Below are positions 32,496-41,131 of a stretch of 64,000 bases of DNA, piece after piece. A program made the position numbers and the translations under genes. The stretch covers positions 1 to 64,000 of the forward strand of contig NZ_SMNT01000007.1 in assembly GCF_004348265.1 (NCBI RefSeq), in the 5' to 3' direction. The notes under the pieces were generated by a model. It saw only the letters and a program-made list of their open reading frames with translations. It made no database searches and had not been told where the DNA came from. Source of the DNA: Methylobacterium segetis (GTDB lineage: Bacteria; Pseudomonadota; Alphaproteobacteria; Rhizobiales; Beijerinckiaceae). Position 1 is the first letter of the stretch. Every line of letters starts with the position of its first letter.

Positions 32496-34168
32496 GCCCG
32501 GCGCCAGGCCGCCAGCGCGCAGAGGAGCGCGCCCGCGAGCATCAGGGCGAAGGGGATGTCGCCGAGCCGGGCATAGAGGGTGCGGCCGGGCACGGGGGCG
32601 GGGAGGTCCGCGTCGAGGATGTCCTCGCGGCCGAGGGGAAGGCTCGCGGTGACGCGCCCATAGGCGTCGACCACCGCCGAGATGCCGGTATTGGCGTCGC
32701 GCACCAGGGGCAGGCCCTCCTCGACGGCGCGCAGCCGCGCCTGCGCGAAGTGCTGGCGGGGGCCGGGCGTGTCGCCGAACCACGCGTCGTTCGTGACGTT
32801 CAGGATCAGGCCCGGCACCGGCTCCGCGGCGCCCGGATGGGCGGCGGGCACGATGCCTCCGGGGAAGATCGCCTCGTAGCAGATCGTGGCGGCGGCGGGG
32901 GGCAGGCCGGGCACGGTGAGGATGCGCTGCCCCTCCCGGCTCCCGGCCGAGAAGCCGCCCGGCACCGACACGAACTGGCGCAGGCCCACGGCCCGCAGCG
33001 CCGCGTCGAGGGGCCCGGGCAGGTACTCGCCGAAGGGCACGAGGTGGACCTTGTCGTAGGTGTCGCTGATGCGGGCGGGCGCCTCGATCGTCATGATCGC
33101 GTTGAAGAAGCGCAGGCGCTCGCCGGGCAGGGGCTCCTCGGCCCGCGCCGCGCCCGTGACGAGGCGGGCGCCCGGCGGCAGGCCGGAGCCGACCTTGGCG
33201 AGCGAGGCGGGATCGCGCTGGATCAGGAAGGGGAAGGCGGATTCGGGCCAGATCACGTGGGTCGGCGCCGGCGCGCCGGACTCGGGCGGGCGCTGGCTCA
33301 GCTCGACGTAGCGGTCGACGATGTCCTCCCGGTTCTCGGGGCGGAACTTGGCGTCCTGGGGCAGGTTCGGCTGGACGAGGCGCAGCCGCACGCCCGCGAC
33401 CGGCGCCGAGGGGGCGGGGGGCACGCGCTCGGCGCCCCACAGGGCAAGCGCCGCGAGCCCAATCGCGGCCGCGGCGGTGGGGCCGTAGCGGGCGCGCGGA
33501 TGCGTGCCGGTGGCGAGCGTCGCGGGGGCGGCGCAGATCAGGACCGCGAGGAGCGTCAGCCCGTAGAGGCCGATATAGGCCGCCGCCTGCATCAGCCAGA
33601 GATCCTGGCCGAGCGCCATGCCGAGCGTGTTCCAGGGAAAGCCCGTGAACAGGTGGCCCCGAAGCCATTCGGCCCCGGCGAGGCCGACGCCGAGCGCGGC
33701 GATGCGGCCGGCCTTGCGCGACCAGAGCAGGCGCGCGGCCGCAAAGCCCGCGCCGTAGAAGATGGCGAGCACGGCGGGCAGGCCGACGACGCCCAGCGGC
33801 AGCGCCCAGGCGAACTCGTCGGCCTCGACGAGGAAGGCGGCGCCCAGCCACCACAGCCCGGCCGTGAGGTAGCCGAAGCCCCAGGCCCAGCCGACGAGGA
33901 AGCAGGGCCCGAGCGTGCGCGCGAGGCCCGCCCGGCTCGCGGCCGCCCCGTCCATCAGCCAGACCGCGGCGGTGAGCGAGACGACGAGCGCCGGCACCAG
34001 CCCGAAGGGCGGCATGGCGAGCGCGCCCAGCGCGCCGGCCAGCATCGCGACGCAGACCCGGCGCCAGCCGCGGGCGAGCGCCAGCCAGCGAACCGGGGCG
34101 GCGAGGGGGCCGCCCGCATGGTCGCGCGCGGGCAGGTCCGCCCGGAGATACGCCTCGCCCGCGGTCAC
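32492..34168 (-). CDS. lnt: Apolipoprotein N-acyltransferase
   Basis: A 558-residue integral inner-membrane enzyme that transfers the third acyl chain to lipoproteins. The N-terminal half has about 6-8 helices. The nitrilase-type domain carries the triad: Glu in WPESAFPF, Lys in YDKVHLVPFGEYLP, Cys in ICYEAIFPG. NVTNDAWFGDTPGPRQHFAQ is the usual conserved loop. Stop and start overlap neighbouring genes (4 bases each), showing tight coupling with the upstream CorC gene and downstream MFS gene. Confidence 0.96.
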   Translation of the reverse strand: MTAGEAYLRADLPARDHAGGPLAAPVRWLALARGWRRVCVAMLAGALGALAMPPFGLVPALVVSLTAAVWLMDGAAASRAGLARTLGPCFLVGWAWGFGYLTAGLWWLGAAFLVEADEFAWALPLGVVGLPAVLAIFYGAGFAAARLLWSRKAGRIAALGVGLAGAEWLRGHLFTGFPWNTLGMALGQDLWLMQAAAYIGLYGLTLLAVLICAAPATLATGTHPRARYGPTAAAAIGLAALALWGAERVPPAPSAPVAGVRLRLVQPNLPQDAKFRPENREDIVDRYVELSQRPPESGAPAPTHVIWPESAFPFLIQRDPASLAKVGSGLPPGARLVTGAARAEEPLPGERLRFFNAIMTIEAPARISDTYDKVHLVPFGEYLPGPLDAALRAVGLRQFVSVPGGFSAGSREGQRILTVPGLPPAAATICYEAIFPGGIVPAAHPGAAEPVPGLILNVTNDAWFGDTPGPRQHFAQARLRAVEEGLPLVRDANTGISAVVDAYGRVTASLPLGREDILDADLPAPVPGRTLYARLGDIPFALMLAGALLCALAAWRRA

Positions 34169-35292
34169 GAGCCGTGGGTCTCGACGCTCGGGGCGGGCTT
34201 CGGCGGCGGCAGGGCGAGGGGGACGACCGCCTCGATCTTGGCCGGCCCGCGCTGGAAGCGCAGGCGCTTGAGGCGGCGCGGGTCGGCGTCGAGCACCTCG
34301 AATTCGAGGTCGCCCGGCCCGGCGATCAATTCGCCGCGCGAGGGCACGCGACCCGCGAGCGTCACGATCATGCCGCCGATCGTGTCGATCTCCTCGGCCA
34401 TCTCGCCGACGGCGGCGACGAGATCGACGCCGGTCGCCTCCGAGACCTCGGCGAGGCCGGCGCGGGCATCGGCGACGAAGACCTCCCCCTCGCCGTCGAG
34501 CCGCTGCACGAGCCGGCCCTCGGCCACGTCGTGCTCGTCCTCGATGTCGCCGACGACCATCTCGATCAGGTCCTCGATCGAGATCAGGCCGTCGGTGCCG
34601 CCGTACTCGTCGATGACGAGGGCCATGTGGGTGCGCGTCGCCTGCATCCGCACGAGCAGGTCGATCGCCGGCATCGAGGGCGGCACGAACAGGACCGGCC
34701 GCTGGATGCGCGTCGCCGCGAGCGTCGCGGAGAGGTCGACATGGGCGAGGTTGAGGGAGCGCAGCGTCCGCGCGCCGCCGTTGCGCCGGCCGCGGGGGGC
34801 GGGCTTCTCCTCGGCGACGACGGGCTCGGGAATCGCGGCACTCGCCGCCGCGCGGCGAGTCCCGGCCTCGGCGCGGGCGGCGATATGGTCGACGAAGTCG
34901 CGGATGTGGACCATGCCGCGGGGATCGTCGAGGGTCTCGCCGTAGACGGGCAGGCGCGAATGGCCGGCCGTGCGGAACAGCTTGAGCAGGTCGCCGAGGC
35001 TCGTCTCGATCGAGACCGCGACGATGTCCGCCCGCGGGATCATCACGTCGTCGACGCGCACCTTGTGCAGGCCGAGCACGTTCTTGAGCATGGCCCGTTC
35101 CAGGGGCGAGAAGGCGTTCTCGCCGTTGTCGGGCTCGGACAGGGCGCCCTCGATGTCGTCGCGCAGGGAATCGCGCGGCTTCAAGTGCAGGGCCTGGAGC
35201 AGGCGGTCGTACCAGGGCTCGCGGGAGCCGGCCTCACCGTCCGCGGAGGGGAGCGCGGCCTGGGCCGCGCCGCGACTTCGATCGTTCGTCAT
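34165..35292 (-). CDS. corC: CorC/HlyC-type CBS domain protein
   Basis: A 375-residue cytosolic protein. After an acidic N-terminal stretch and LERAMLKNVLGLHKVRVDDVMIPRADIVAV come two CBS motifs (about 100-270), the second with MALVIDEYGGTDGLISIEDLIE, then a C-terminal CorC_HlyC transporter-associated domain (about 290-365). In E. coli CorC is linked to magnesium/cobalt efflux; in many alphaproteobacteria the same gene sits next to ybeY and lnt. No membrane domain is present. It overlaps lnt by 4 bases. Confidence 0.9.
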   Translation of the reverse strand: MTNDRSRGAAQAALPSADGEAGSREPWYDRLLQALHLKPRDSLRDDIEGALSEPDNGENAFSPLERAMLKNVLGLHKVRVDDVMIPRADIVAVSIETSLGDLLKLFRTAGHSRLPVYGETLDDPRGMVHIRDFVDHIAARAEAGTRRAAASAAIPEPVVAEEKPAPRGRRNGGARTLRSLNLAHVDLSATLAATRIQRPVLFVPPSMPAIDLLVRMQATRTHMALVIDEYGGTDGLISIEDLIEMVVGDIEDEHDVAEGRLVQRLDGEGEVFVADARAGLAEVSEATGVDLVAAVGEMAEEIDTIGGMIVTLAGRVPSRGELIAGPGDLEFEVLDADPRRLKRLRFQRGPAKIEAVVPLALPPPKPAPSVETHGS

Positions 35293-35328
35293 GTCTCTCG
35301 GGTCTGGGATAGGCGCCGGGCGTCCGCC

Positions 35329-35811
35329 TCAATCGGCGTAGGGGTCGGGCACGCCGAGGGTGCGCAGGGCCGCCACTTCGAGGGCTTCCATCGCATCGGC
35401 CTCGGCCTCGCCGGTCTCATGGTCCTGGCCGAGAAGGTGCAGCGTGCCATGAACGAGCAGGTGCGCGAGATGATCGGCGAGCGGCTTCGACTGCTCGGCA
35501 CTCTCGCGCAGCATCGTGTCATACGCAAGGACGACGTCGCCGAGCGGCGCCGCCATCCCGGCGACGACGGGCTGCGGCGGGGCCGGGAAGGACAGGACGT
35601 TGGTCGGCTTGTCCTTGCCCCGCCACGTCCGGTTGAGCGCCTGCACGGAGGCGTCGTCGGTCAGCAGCACGCTGATCTCGGCCGGCCCCGCGGGCGCCTC
35701 GGGTGCGGCGGCGTACCCCGCCTCGACCGCGCGGATCACCAGCGCCTCGAGGTCGGGCGAGACCCCTTCCCAGCGCGGATCCTCCACGGCGACGTCGATG
35801 TCGAGGGGCAT
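35329..35811 (-). CDS. ybeY: Endoribonuclease YbeY (rRNA maturation)
   Basis: A 160-residue protein. The zinc-binding catalytic motif HGTLHLLGQDH (HxxxHxxxxxH) is complete, and NRTWRGKDKPTNVLSFPAP is the other conserved element. YbeY acts in 16S rRNA 3'-end maturation and ribosome quality control. It lies 2 bases after phoH in the conserved miaB-phoH-ybeY-corC-lnt operon. Confidence 0.95.
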   Translation of the reverse strand: MPLDIDVAVEDPRWEGVSPDLEALVIRAVEAGYAAAPEAPAGPAEISVLLTDDASVQALNRTWRGKDKPTNVLSFPAPPQPVVAGMAAPLGDVVLAYDTMLRESAEQSKPLADHLAHLLVHGTLHLLGQDHETGEAEADAMEALEVAALRTLGVPDPYAD

Positions 35812-35813
35812 GG

Positions 35814-36923
35814 TCAGGCAAGCGGCCGGCGGCGCGGGTTCGGGTTGCGGTCGGCCTCCGCATCGCCGTGGGAGGCCCGCTCGTAGGCCGTGACGATGCG
35901 GCGGACGAGGTCGTGGCGGACCACGTCCACGTCCTTGAAGGTGACGCGGCCGATCCCCTCGACGCCGTCGAGGATCGAGACCGCCTCGACGAGGCCGGAG
36001 CGCTGGCCGGGCGGCAGGTCGATCTGGCTCGGATCGCCGGTGATGATCATGCGCGAATTCTCGCCGAGCCGCGTCAGGAACATCTTCATCTGCATCGAGG
36101 TCGTGTTCTGCGCCTCGTCGAGCAACACCACGGCATTCGTCAGCGTGCGCCCGCGCATGAAGGCAAGCGGCGCGATCTCGATCTGCCCGGTCTGCAGGCC
36201 GCGATCGACGTGGCGCGCCTCCATGAAGTCGTAGAGGGCGTCGTAGATCGGGCGCAGGTACGGGTCGACCTTCTCGCGCATGTCGCCGGGCAGGAAGCCG
36301 AGCCGCTCTCCGGCCTCGACCGCCGGGCGCGACAGGATCAGGCGCTCGACATGCCCCTGCTCCAGGAGCGAGACCGCGTGGCCGACGGCGAGCCAGGTCT
36401 TGCCGGTGCCGGCGGGCCCCTCCGCGAAGACGAGCTCGTTCGTGCGCAGGGCCTTGATGTAGGCGTCCTGCGCGGCGTTGCGGGCGCGCACGGCGCCCCG
36501 GCGGCGAGTGGCGATCTGCTCGAATTGCGGCCGGTCCGATTCGGCGGCGATCTCGGCCGTGGGGAAGAGGCTGCCCTGGACCGTCGCCTCCTGGATGGCG
36601 CCGTCGACGTCGCCGAGCGTCAGCGCGGTGCCGCCGCCCTGCACGCGGGCGTAGAGCCGCTCGAAGACGCGGCGCGCCCGCTCGGCCGCATCCGGCGCGC
36701 CCTTGACGACGAGGTGGTTGCCGAGCGCCGTCGCCGTCACGCCGAGGCGGCGCTCGATATGGGCGACGTTCTGGTCGTACTGGCCGAAGACGAGGCTCGC
36801 GAGGCGGTTGTCGTCGAAGGTCAGCGACACCTCGACCGTCTCCATGATCTCGCCGGGCCGGGAGGCGGGTCCGCGCCCGCGCAGGGCACCCCCACGGCCG
36901 GAGGCTCCGTCACTCGGGCTCAC
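35814..36923 (-). CDS. phoH: PhoH family ATPase
   Basis: A 369-residue protein with a PhoH P-loop domain. Walker A GPAGTGKTWLAV and DEAQNTTSMQMKMFLTRLGENSRMIITGDPSQIDLP (Walker B and sensor) are present. The N-terminal part has a KH-like fold, suggesting RNA binding (YDQNVAHIERRLGVTATALGNHLVVKG). The GTG start at 36923 follows AGAAGGAC at good distance; an ATG at 36845 gives a 343-residue version. The family is linked to RNA metabolism and always sits near ybeY. Confidence 0.94.
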   Translation of the reverse strand: MSPSDGASGRGGALRGRGPASRPGEIMETVEVSLTFDDNRLASLVFGQYDQNVAHIERRLGVTATALGNHLVVKGAPDAAERARRVFERLYARVQGGGTALTLGDVDGAIQEATVQGSLFPTAEIAAESDRPQFEQIATRRRGAVRARNAAQDAYIKALRTNELVFAEGPAGTGKTWLAVGHAVSLLEQGHVERLILSRPAVEAGERLGFLPGDMREKVDPYLRPIYDALYDFMEARHVDRGLQTGQIEIAPLAFMRGRTLTNAVVLLDEAQNTTSMQMKMFLTRLGENSRMIITGDPSQIDLPPGQRSGLVEAVSILDGVEGIGRVTFKDVDVVRHDLVRRIVTAYERASHGDAEADRNPNPRRRPLA

Positions 36924-36948
36924 GCGGATGTCCTTCTGATCGCGGGTC

Positions 36949-38286
36949 TCACGCGGCGGCCGCTTCGGCCAGGATCTCGCCGAACAGGCTGTTGGCGCCG
37001 GCCTCGACGATGCGCACGGGCAGGATCGTGCCGATGCTGGCGGCGGGCGCATCGACCTGCACGGCAAGCATGTGCGGCGTCTTGCCGGCGACCTGACCCG
37101 GATGGCGGCCGGGCTTCTCGACGAGGATCTCGGTCGTCCGGCCCACCGCCGCGTTCTGGTAGGCGTGGCGCTGCCGGTCGAGGAGCGCCTGCAGCGCGGC
37201 GAGGCGCTCGCTCTTCACGGATTCCGGCACGGCGTCGGCACGCTCGGCCGCGGGTGTGCCGGGGCGCGGGCTGTACTTGAAGGAGAAGGCGCTCTCGAAG
37301 CCGATATCGGCCACGAGCCGCATCGTGTCCGCGAAATCCGCGTCGGTCTCGCCGGGGAACCCGACGATGAAATCGGAGGAGAGGGCGATGTCGGGCCGGC
37401 TCGCCCGGATCCGGTCGATCAGGCGGCGATACGCGTCGCCGGTGTGGCGCCGGTTCATCGCATCGAGCACCCGGTCCGAGCCCGATTGCACGGGCAGGTG
37501 CAGGTAGGGCATCAGGGCCGGGATCTCGGCATGCGCCCGGATCAGGTCCTCGCCCATGTCGTTCGGGTGGCTCGTCGTGTAGCGGATGCGCGCGATGCCG
37601 GGGATCCCGGCCACCGCCCGCATCAGGTCGGCGAGGGTGGCGGGCTCACCGTCCGCACCGGCGCCGTGATAGGCGTTCACGTTCTGCCCGATCAGCGTGA
37701 TCTCGCGCACGCCCCCCTCGGCGAGCGCCCGCGCCTCCGCGAGCACGGCCGGGACCGAGCGCGAGACCTCGGCGCCCCGGGTATAGGGCACGACGCAGAA
37801 GGCGCAGAACTTGTCGCAGCCCTCCTGCACGGTGAGGAAGGCGGAGACGCCCTTGTTCCGGCGGACGGGGAGGCGGTCGAACTTGTCCTCGACCGGAAAC
37901 TCGGTGTCGACGACGCGCTTGCCCCGCGACTGCTCCAGAAGCTCCGGCAGGCGGTGGTAGCTCTGGGGGCCCACCACCACGTCGACGGCAGGCGCACGCG
38001 CGAGGATCTCGGCGCCCTCGGCCTGGGCGACGCAGCCCGCTACGACGATCCGGGTGTCGCGCCCCTCGGCCCGGCGCTCGCCCTTCAGCACGCGCAGGCG
38101 CCCGAGCTCCGAGTAGACCTTCTCGGCGGCCTTCTCGCGGATGTGGCAGGTGTTGAGGATGACGACGTCCGCGTCCTCCACGGAATCCGTCGCCGCGTAG
38201 CCCTGCTGCCCGAGCACGTCCGCCATGCGGGCCGCGTCGTAGGCGTTCATCTGGCATCCGTAGGATCGGACGAAGGCTTTCTTCAA
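36949..38286 (-). CDS. miaB: tRNA-2-methylthio-N6-dimethylallyladenosine synthase MiaB
   Basis: A radical-SAM methylthiotransferase acting on i6A37 of tRNAs. The N-terminal MTTase domain ([20 protein letters not shown] with Cys, [20 protein letters not shown]) gives three cluster cysteines. The radical SAM motif CDKFCAFC is present, and a TRAM domain ends the protein. A TTG at 38286 gives the family-typical KKAFV opening (445 residues); a GTG at 38373 in frame would add 29 residues but leaves only 27 bases before divergent glsA. The start is therefore tentative. It begins the miaB-phoH-ybeY-corC-lnt series. Confidence 0.94.
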   Translation of the reverse strand: MKKAFVRSYGCQMNAYDAARMADVLGQQGYAATDSVEDADVVILNTCHIREKAAEKVYSELGRLRVLKGERRAEGRDTRIVVAGCVAQAEGAEILARAPAVDVVVGPQSYHRLPELLEQSRGKRVVDTEFPVEDKFDRLPVRRNKGVSAFLTVQEGCDKFCAFCVVPYTRGAEVSRSVPAVLAEARALAEGGVREITLIGQNVNAYHGAGADGEPATLADLMRAVAGIPGIARIRYTTSHPNDMGEDLIRAHAEIPALMPYLHLPVQSGSDRVLDAMNRRHTGDAYRRLIDRIRASRPDIALSSDFIVGFPGETDADFADTMRLVADIGFESAFSFKYSPRPGTPAAERADAVPESVKSERLAALQALLDRQRHAYQNAAVGRTTEILVEKPGRHPGQVAGKTPHMLAVQVDAPAASIGTILPVRIVEAGANSLFGEILAEAAAA

Positions 38287-38454
38287 CGATTCGGGTCCCG
38301 GACGGCGTGGTCTGCGGCCCCGTTCGCGCGTCGCGGGGGCCGGAATGGATCTTCGAGGGCGCGCGTCTACCACAGTTTTCGCCGATCGTCGCGCGGCCTG
38401 ATGACCTCGGCGCTGGCGCCGGGCTTGCTTGCCGGCGAGGCCGCAACGACGAGG

Positions 38455-39390
38455 ATGCCCGTGACCGAGCTTGAGCGTGCCGTGCAGGAGATCTCCGAGG
38501 AGATGCGGCAACGGCCGGACAGGGGCGAGGTGGCCACCTACATCCCGGAGCTGGCGCGGGTCGATCCGCAGGCCTTCGGCCTCGTCGTCATCGACGCGGA
38601 CGGGAACGTGGCGGCGGGCGGCGACAGCGACGTCGCCTTCTCGATCCAGAGCATCTCGAAGGTGTTCACCCTCACCCTCGCCCTCGGCACGGTCGGCGAC
38701 CGACTGTGGCGGCGGGTCGGGCGCGAGCCCTCGGGCAGCCCCTTCAACTCGATCGTGCAGCTCGAGCGCGAGCGCGGCATCCCGCGCAATCCCTTCATCA
38801 ACGCGGGCGCGATCGCGGTGACCGACGTGATCCTGTCCGGCCACCGGCCGCGGGAGGCGCTCGGCGAGATCCTGCGCTTCATGCAGTTCGTGGCCGACGA
38901 CCCGTCGATCGCGATCGACGAGGCGGTGGCGGCCTCCGAGCAGCGCACGGGCTTCCGCAACAGCGCGCTGGCCAACTACATGAAGTCCTTCGGCGTGATC
39001 GAGAACCCGGTCGACTACACGCTCGGCGTCTACTTCCACCATTGCGCCATCGCGATGACCTGCCGCCAGCTCGCCAGAGCCGGGCGCTTCCTCGCCCATT
39101 CCGGACGCAACCCCGCGACCGGCCTCTCCGTGGTGCAGCCGGAGCGGGCGCGCCGCATCAACGCGATCATGCTGACCTGCGGCCATTACGACGGCTCGGG
39201 CGAATTCGCCTACCGCGTCGGCCTTCCCGGCAAGAGCGGGGTCGGCGGCGGCATCCTCGCGGTCGCGCCCGGCAAGGCGTCGATCGCGGTGTGGTCGCCG
39301 GGCCTCGACGCGGCCGGCAACTCGCATCTCGGCCGGATCGCGCTCGAGGCGCTGACCCGGCGGATGGGCTGGTCGATCTTCGGGGTCTAG
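38455..39390 (+). CDS. glsA: Glutaminase A
   Basis: A 311-residue serine-dependent glutaminase that hydrolyses glutamine to glutamate and ammonia. The beta-lactamase-like active-site SIQSISKVF (Ser-x-x-Lys), the [14 protein letters not shown] segment, [27 protein letters not shown] and [13 protein letters not shown] are conserved. The ATG at 38455 gives a family-typical length; an in-frame ATG at 38401 adds 18 residues, and neither has an ideal ribosome site. It lies between divergent miaB and the DUF2735 gene, 0.6 kb from glnII. Confidence 0.95.
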   Translation: MPVTELERAVQEISEEMRQRPDRGEVATYIPELARVDPQAFGLVVIDADGNVAAGGDSDVAFSIQSISKVFTLTLALGTVGDRLWRRVGREPSGSPFNSIVQLERERGIPRNPFINAGAIAVTDVILSGHRPREALGEILRFMQFVADDPSIAIDEAVAASEQRTGFRNSALANYMKSFGVIENPVDYTLGVYFHHCAIAMTCRQLARAGRFLAHSGRNPATGLSVVQPERARRINAIMLTCGHYDGSGEFAYRVGLPGKSGVGGGILAVAPGKASIAVWSPGLDAAGNSHLGRIALEALTRRMGWSIFGV

Positions 39391-39395
39391 GCGGC

Positions 39396-39584
39396 TCAGG
39401 GCTTGCGGGAGCGCTCGGCTTCCTGGATGGCCGCCTCGTGGTACCACGCGCCCGCGCCGGTCTCCACGACGGGGTAGGACGCCGCGCCGCCCTTCGGGCT
39501 GCCGGGCTGCCAGCCGGCCGCGACCCGGGGCCGGACGGGGAAGGGGTAGATCTTGGCCGTCTCGCGACGGGGGCTCGCTGTCAT
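39396..39584 (-). CDS. DUF2735 family small protein
   Basis: A 62-residue protein. The start [20 protein letters not shown] and the end [18 protein letters not shown] are the two conserved blocks of DUF2735, a family found next to glutamine synthetase genes in rhizobia. No signal peptide or membrane helix. Function unknown; the constant pairing with glnII suggests a nitrogen-linked role. It is divergent from glnII and ends five bases from the glsA stop. Confidence 0.82.
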   Translation of the reverse strand: MTASPRRETAKIYPFPVRPRVAAGWQPGSPKGGAASYPVVETGAGAWYHEAAIQEAERSRKP

Positions 39585-39757
39585 CGGACCGTATCTCCCT
39601 GTGACGCGACAACCTCGAACCGAGGCTCCGGTTCAAGATATCGGCGCTGCACAGTGTTTGCACGGCCTGCTTCCAGAAAAATCACGTTTTGCCAGTAATT
39701 TGCGCAGCCAAGCTATTGCCAATTCGCTCGGCATAGGCTCATGGCGCATTTTTGACC

Positions 39758-39774
39758 TGCATCCGATTCGTGCA
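39758..39774. promoter_or_regulatory. NtrC-type dyad upstream of glnII
   Basis: TGCA-TCCGATTCG-TGCA, extended by CC and GG on the outside, has the TGCA-N9-TGCA spacing of enterobacterial NtrC sites. It is centred about 145 bases upstream of the candidate sigma-54 -24 element, a usual enhancer distance. The inner bases deviate from TGCACC/GGTGCA. Confidence 0.45.
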
Positions 39775-39908
39775 GGAAGCCTGCCGACGAACGAGGCGTT
39801 CCGTCCGGCAGCCTGTTCGGTGGGCGCCACAGCCTTCGTTAACGGGCCTGCGGGCAGAAGCGCGGGCACGGGCGGACGCCGCTGGAGGAGATGGCCGCGG
39901 GACGGGGC

Positions 39909-39924
39909 TGGCATAATTCATGCT
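39909..39924 (+). promoter_or_regulatory. Candidate sigma-54 promoter of glnII
   Basis: TGGCAT-AATTC-ATGCT fits TGGCAC-N5-TTGCT in 9 of 11 fixed positions with the invariant GG and GC and exact spacing. It lies 81 bases upstream of the glnII ATG. The 420-base gap (39585-40004) otherwise holds the NtrC-type dyad and a weaker TGCA-N7-TGCA at 39648-39662. Confidence 0.65.
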
Positions 39925-40004
39925 AACGAGGGCTCGGCCGGAGGCTGCGACAGATCGTCAAAATCAACGCAATAATCGCATGAGCAAGTGACGAGAGATC
40001 CCCA

Positions 40005-41045
40005 ATGACGAAATTTAAACTCGAATATATCTGGCTCGACGGCTACACGCCGACCCCGAATCTGCGCGGCAAGACCCAGATCAAGGACTTCGACAGCTTC
40101 CCGGCGCTCGATCAGCTGCCGCTCTGGGGCTTCGACGGCAGCTCGACCAAGCAGGCCGAGGGCAGCTCGTCCGACTGCGTGCTCAAGCCCGTGCGCCACT
40201 TCCCCGACCCGGCCCGCAGCAACGGCGTGCTGGTGCTCTGCGAGGTCATGATGCCGGACGGCACGACCCCGCACCCGTCGAACAAGCGCGCCACCATCCT
40301 CGACGACGAGGGCGCGTGGTTCGGCTTCGAGCAGGAATACTTCTTCTACAAGAACGGCCGCCCGCTCGGCTTCCCCGAGACCGGCTTCCCGGCCCCGCAG
40401 GGTCCCTACTACACGGGCGTCGGCTACTCGAACGTCGGCTCGATCGCGCGCCAGATCGTCGAGGAGCATCTCGACCTCTGCCTCGCCGCTGGCATCAACC
40501 ACGAGGGCATCAACGCCGAGGTGGCGAAGGGCCAGTGGGAGTTCCAGATCTTCGGCAAGGGCTCCAAGAAGGCCGCCGACGAGATGTGGATGGCGCGCTA
40601 CCTGATGCAGCGCCTCTGCGAGAAGTACGAGATCGACATCGAGTACCATTGCAAGCCGCTCGGCGACACCGACTGGAACGGCTCGGGCATGCACTGCAAC
40701 TTCTCAACCACGTTCATGCGCGAGGTCGGCGGCAAGGCGTATTTCGAGGCGCTGATGGCCGCCTTCGACAAGAACATCGAGGAGCACATCGCGGTCTACG
40801 GACCGGACAACCACCTGCGCCTGACCGGCAAGCACGAGACCGCGCCCTGGAACAAGTTCAGCTACGGCGTGGCCGATCGCGGCGCCTCGATCCGCGTGCC
40901 GCACAGCTTCGTCAAGAACGACTACAAGGGCTACCTTGAGGATCGCCGCCCGAACTCCATGGGCGACCCCTACCAGATCGCCTCGCAGGTCCTGAAGACG
41001 ATCGCGTCGGTGCCGACCGACACCGCCTCGAAGGCGGCGGCCTGA
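40005..41045 (+). CDS. glnII: Glutamine synthetase type II (eukaryotic type)
   Basis: A 346-residue GSII that forms glutamine from glutamate, ammonia and ATP. LEYIWLDGYTPTPNLRGKT, LPLWGFDGSSTKQAEGSSSD, the FGFEQEYFFYKNGRP active-site block and WEFQIFGKG are conserved features of GlnII rather than the larger GlnA. Length fits bacterial GlnII (about 330-350). GlnII is typical of rhizobia and relatives, where it is nitrogen-controlled through NtrC and sigma-54, matching the sites seen upstream. It is not regulated by adenylylation in its family. Confidence 0.96.
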   Translation: MTKFKLEYIWLDGYTPTPNLRGKTQIKDFDSFPALDQLPLWGFDGSSTKQAEGSSSDCVLKPVRHFPDPARSNGVLVLCEVMMPDGTTPHPSNKRATILDDEGAWFGFEQEYFFYKNGRPLGFPETGFPAPQGPYYTGVGYSNVGSIARQIVEEHLDLCLAAGINHEGINAEVAKGQWEFQIFGKGSKKAADEMWMARYLMQRLCEKYEIDIEYHCKPLGDTDWNGSGMHCNFSTTFMREVGGKAYFEALMAAFDKNIEEHIAVYGPDNHLRLTGKHETAPWNKFSYGVADRGASIRVPHSFVKNDYKGYLEDRRPNSMGDPYQIASQVLKTIASVPTDTASKAAA

Positions 41046-41092
41046 TCGAAAAGACGGGGCGCGAAGGCCGCGAAGGCCGCGCCCTCACGTCC

Positions 41093-41128
41093 GGAACGGG
41101 CCGTCGCCGCGAGGTGGCGGCCCGTTCC
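41093..41128. terminator. Hairpin terminator between glnII and plsC
   Basis: GGAACGGGCC and GGCCCGTTCC form a perfect 10-bp outer stem with an inner GC-rich pairing (CGCC/GGCG possible), between convergent genes. Confidence 0.7.
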
Positions 41129-41131
41129 CGT

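Noticed and set aside
39648..39662. TGCA-N7-TGCA near the DUF2735 gene as a second NtrC site
   Set aside because: Spacing (7) does not fit the usual TGCA-N9-TGCA; kept only as a weak element.
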